The notes under the pieces are model-generated. The model saw only the letters and a list, made by a program, of their open reading frames with translations, was not told where the DNA came from and did no database searches. Below are positions 5,529 through 7,826 of a stretch of 7,826 bases of DNA, piece by piece. Origin of the DNA: JAZDDE01 sp039714435 (GTDB lineage Bacteria; Gemmatimonadota; Gemmatimonadetes; Palauibacterales; Palauibacteraceae); the NCBI GenBank assembly GCA_039714435.1, contig JBDLJJ010000121.1, positions 1 to 7,826 of the forward strand, written 5' to 3'. The position numbers were made by a program, and so were the translations under genes. Numbering within the stretch: position 1 is the first letter of the stretch; each line of letters opens with the position of its first letter.

Positions 5529-7451
5529 TCAGTCGAGCGACGAGTCCGCTGGCGACACGGAGGCCGCCGGCAGATCGCGTATCGGCCGCCGGCCCGGCAT
5601 GCCACGTCGCTCGAGGACGGACTCGAAGCGGGGGTCATCGCGCAGCGGGTCGAACGCCGGAGCCCAGAGAACACTGGTCATTCCAAACGGAGGTCGCTCA
5701 CGCGCAACACGCTCCAGAACGAGCAAGGCCTTTTCGTGTTCACCGAGTAACATCCAGAGGAGCGCAGACGTGCCGGGGCCACCCGGAAGCGGGTATAGAA
5801 GGTCCGGATTCATTTCGGAGGGCAGCGCTGAGGGAAGAGCCTGTCTGACTGACTCCAGATGTTCAGGAGCGAATATCTCCGCTGTCTCTAGTAAGGTCTG
5901 CCTACCCTCTTCCCAGCGGCCGCCGGCAAAATAAGCGTCTGCCAGATCGGTCCGGATCCAATTCAACCGGTTCTCCGAATCCAGCTCGATAGCTTCCAAC
6001 CCCAGCGCGATCGCCTCGTCGTACCTGGCGTTGTAGGCTGAGATCCAACTGGCCACGTCTAGCCGGATCGGCGATCGATCCAGCGAGAGAGCCCGCAGCG
6101 CCGCACGCAGGGCTTCGTCTTCTCGGCCCAGATTATCGAGGAGTTCAGCATATTGCTGGTGAGCCTCCACGTTGTCAGGATCCAGTGCCAGCGCGCGCTC
6201 GTACGCCGCTTCTGCAGCTTCCCAGTCCCAGCGATCTCGAAGGACGTTAGCGAGCGCCACGGTGGCCGATGAGTTGTCCCGATCCAACTCCAGGGCCCTG
6301 TTAGCCGCGAATTCCGCGGCGTCCAGGTTGCGCGCCCAGTAGGCGGAATCCGGGGAAAGCGGAGGCTCGGCATAGTCTGCGTACCACGGAAGTAGGGCCG
6401 TGCTCTCTGCTAGACCCGCCCAGGCGGGGACCCAATTCGAGTCCCGTGCAACAGCCGCGTCGAACAGTTCCACCGCATCGTGCACGCCCTCTCCCCGCTC
6501 CCGCATCCTGGCACGGCCGGCCAGATAGATGTCGTATGCTTCCAGATCGGCGGTTGGAGTCACGAGCGCTTCGGGATCTTGCAGGCCCAATGGCACTCTG
6601 AGCGCTTTGGCGATCGCGGTGGCGATTTCCGTCTGGATGGCGAACACGTTGTCCAGAGTGCGGTCGTACTGATCCGTCCACAGGTGCGCGTCGGACGCCA
6701 CGTCGATGAGCTGAGCGGTAATCCGGAGCTGATCGCCGTCCTTTCGCACGCTGCCCTCCAGCAGGTAGGCGACGGAGAGTTCACGGCCTACCTCCCGCAG
6801 GTCTCTTTGCACTCCCTTGTAGGCGAAGGCGGATGTCCTCGCCGACACCCGTAGGTCTCGAATTTTGGCCAGCGTATTGAGGATTTCTTCTGTGATTCCG
6901 TCGCTGAAGTACTCCTGGTCGCCCTCACGGCTCATGTCCGCGAAGGGAAGCACCGCGATCGAGGGCCGCGGGTCATTAGCAAGATCGACATACGCGAACC
7001 GCAGGCCCGTCTCGGGATCGGTGGCCGCAGTCTCGTCCGACGCCGCGGCCGGATCGGTGGCCAGACCGCCCGCGTCGGGCGCCGTCTGACGACCCACCCA
7101 CCATGCCCCGGCGATGAGGAAGGCCACCCCGACCAGTGCCATCAGCCCGGCGGGCCAGCGCTGCGATGCGGGTGCCGCAACTATGCTCTCCAGCTCTCCC
7201 GGTGACGCCACCTCCGTGGCCCTCACTCCGTCCGGCGTGACCTCGAACGCCCAGGCGAGGACGAGTGCCAGAGGGAAGCCCAGTAGCAGGATAGCAACCA
7301 CGTAGGTCAGGAACGTGTCCGGCAAATTCAGCGCACCGGCGAGCGGGTCGGCCACCTGAATCAGGCCGAAGGCCACGACGCCATAAACAGCAGCCACCTT
7401 GAACACATGGCGCCGTTTCAGCTCAGCGAAGAACTGCTGGTAGGACTTCAT
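5529..7451 (-). CDS. Membrane-anchored TolB-like/TPR protein
   Basis: This 640-residue protein begins with the recurrent module FFAELKRRHVFKVAAVYG (7-24), which runs into membrane segments at about 17-34 and 48-70; a third segment lies at about 102-119, and a Pro/Ala/Asp linker follows to about 150. Residues 163-286 are a FlgO/TolB N-terminal-like domain: PSIAVLPFADMS, then YFSDGITEEILNTL and a YLLEGSVRKDGDQLRITAQL strand. Residues 300-600 hold tetratricopeptide repeats, clearest at 408-427 (WDWEAAEAAYERALALDPDN) and 442-456. The end carries SVLWAPAFDPLRDDPRFE (593-610), a signature common in these proteins. Homologs are often annotated as adenylate cyclases because some carry an N-terminal cyclase or kinase domain; neither is present here, so I predict a membrane-tethered scaffold. 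The ATG at 7451 overlaps the stop of the upstream paralog (ATGA), and GGGAG at 7460-7464 provides a binding site. It converges on the glycosylase gene. Confidence 0.9.
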   Translation of the reverse strand: MKSYQQFFAELKRRHVFKVAAVYGVVAFGLIQVADPLAGALNLPDTFLTYVVAILLLGFPLALVLAWAFEVTPDGVRATEVASPGELESIVAAPASQRWPAGLMALVGVAFLIAGAWWVGRQTAPDAGGLATDPAAASDETAATDPETGLRFAYVDLANDPRPSIAVLPFADMSREGDQEYFSDGITEEILNTLAKIRDLRVSARTSAFAYKGVQRDLREVGRELSVAYLLEGSVRKDGDQLRITAQLIDVASDAHLWTDQYDRTLDNVFAIQTEIATAIAKALRVPLGLQDPEALVTPTADLEAYDIYLAGRARMRERGEGVHDAVELFDAAVARDSNWVPAWAGLAESTALLPWYADYAEPPLSPDSAYWARNLDAAEFAANRALELDRDNSSATVALANVLRDRWDWEAAEAAYERALALDPDNVEAHQQYAELLDNLGREDEALRAALRALSLDRSPIRLDVASWISAYNARYDEAIALGLEAIELDSENRLNWIRTDLADAYFAGGRWEEGRQTLLETAEIFAPEHLESVRQALPSALPSEMNPDLLYPLPGGPGTSALLWMLLGEHEKALLVLERVARERPPFGMTSVLWAPAFDPLRDDPRFESVLERRGMPGRRPIRDLPAASVSPADSSLD

Positions 7452-7826
7452 TCGCTGGACTCCCGAGCGACTCTGGTCGGGCGCACGCCGGCCAGGTTCC
7501 GCGCGGCCAGAAAAGCCTCGAACCGAGGATCGTCACGAAGGGAGTCGAAGGATTTAGTCCACATTACCGATGTTTTCCCAAACGGCTGCCAGCCATGGTG
7601 GCTCTCGAGATCCGCGAACACCTTGTCGGTGTTGCCCAGCAGTTGCCACAACAGCGTCTTGTACCTTTCCCGTCCGGGGAAAGCGTCCACGTCCATACCG
7701 GCGGGGGGCGAACCCGCTGCTGGCCACAGAGCCCGTATCTCTTCCGCCTGATCCGGCCAGGCCAACTGCAGCGCGGTCTCCCGGGCCATGTCCCATTGTC
7801 CGGCAGCGGCATAGGTATAGAACAGG
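7448..7826 (-). CDS. TolB-like/TPR protein paralog, 5'-truncated by the window edge
   Basis: Only the last 125 or so codons are in the window. The frame continues past the ATG at 7789 to the right edge (residues LFYTYAAAGQWD before it), so this is the C-terminal part of a longer protein and not a separate 113-residue gene. The visible part has a TPR-like helix (YTYAAAGQWDMARETALQLA) and an end that aligns with the downstream gene: LLWQLLGNTDKVFADLE against LLWMLLGEHEKALLVLE, and KTSVMWTKSFDSLRDDPRFE against MTSVLWAPAFDPLRDDPRFE. The two are tandem paralogs. Its TGA overlaps the ATG of the next gene as ATGA, implying co-transcription and translational coupling. The N-terminal domains, probably membrane and TolB-like, are inferred from the paralog. 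Confidence 0.82.
   Translation of the reverse strand, partial: LFYTYAAAGQWDMARETALQLAWPDQAEEIRALWPAAGSPPAGMDVDAFPGRERYKTLLWQLLGNTDKVFADLESHHGWQPFGKTSVMWTKSFDSLRDDPRFEAFLAARNLAGVRPTRVARESSE

Noticed and set aside
5270..5848. 192-codon plus-strand frame across the end of the glycosylase gene and the TPR gene
   Set aside because: It runs out of frame through a conserved enzyme and antisense to the TPR gene, with no domain of its own.
7448..7789. A separate 113-residue gene starting at the ATG at 7789
   Set aside because: The frame stays open to the window edge with TPR-like residues before that ATG, so it is the end of a longer gene.

Overview
The window is GC-rich, densely coded bacterial chromosome with eight protein-coding genes and almost no intergenic space. 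I see no tRNA, rRNA, CRISPR array, transposase or integrase. The gene types suggest an environmental member of Gemmatimonadota or a close relative: paired HEAT-repeat proteins with the 'R..AIFWL.QS.DPRA' signature, a DUF1207 protein, and membrane-anchored TolB-like/TPR proteins beginning 'FFAELKRRHVFKVAAVYG'. This placement comes from family recall and was not tested with any marker gene.

Layout. (1) Positions 1-1746, + strand: two consecutive HEAT-repeat genes. The first is cut by the left edge and opens with a 21-bp tandem repeat encoding a Gln/Arg heptad. The second is a secreted protein with a small N-terminal beta-rich domain followed by HEAT units. (2) Positions 1743-2654, - strand: a DUF1207 envelope protein, convergent with the HEAT pair and sharing a 4-bp CTAG that holds both stop codons. 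(3) Positions 2655-2735: an 81-bp divergent promoter region. (4) Positions 2736-5486, + strand: a compact three-gene operon of an unrecognised 519-residue membrane protein, an Lrp/AsnC-family regulator and a family 5 (UDGb-type) uracil-DNA glycosylase. The genes overlap by 4 and 17 bp and use GTG, TTG and TTG starts, each placed by a clear Shine-Dalgarno sequence. (5) Positions 5529-7826, - strand: two tandem TolB-like/TPR paralogs overlapping in an ATGA. The upstream one is cut by the right edge.

How the genes may work together. The HEAT pair looks like the effector or scaffold half of an envelope-related locus whose upstream part lies outside the window. The three-gene operon couples an orphan membrane protein to a transcription factor and a base-excision-repair enzyme. 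It is the least explained part of the window and the best candidate for something undescribed. The TolB/TPR proteins are probably membrane-anchored scaffolds. No evidence of recent transfer is visible.
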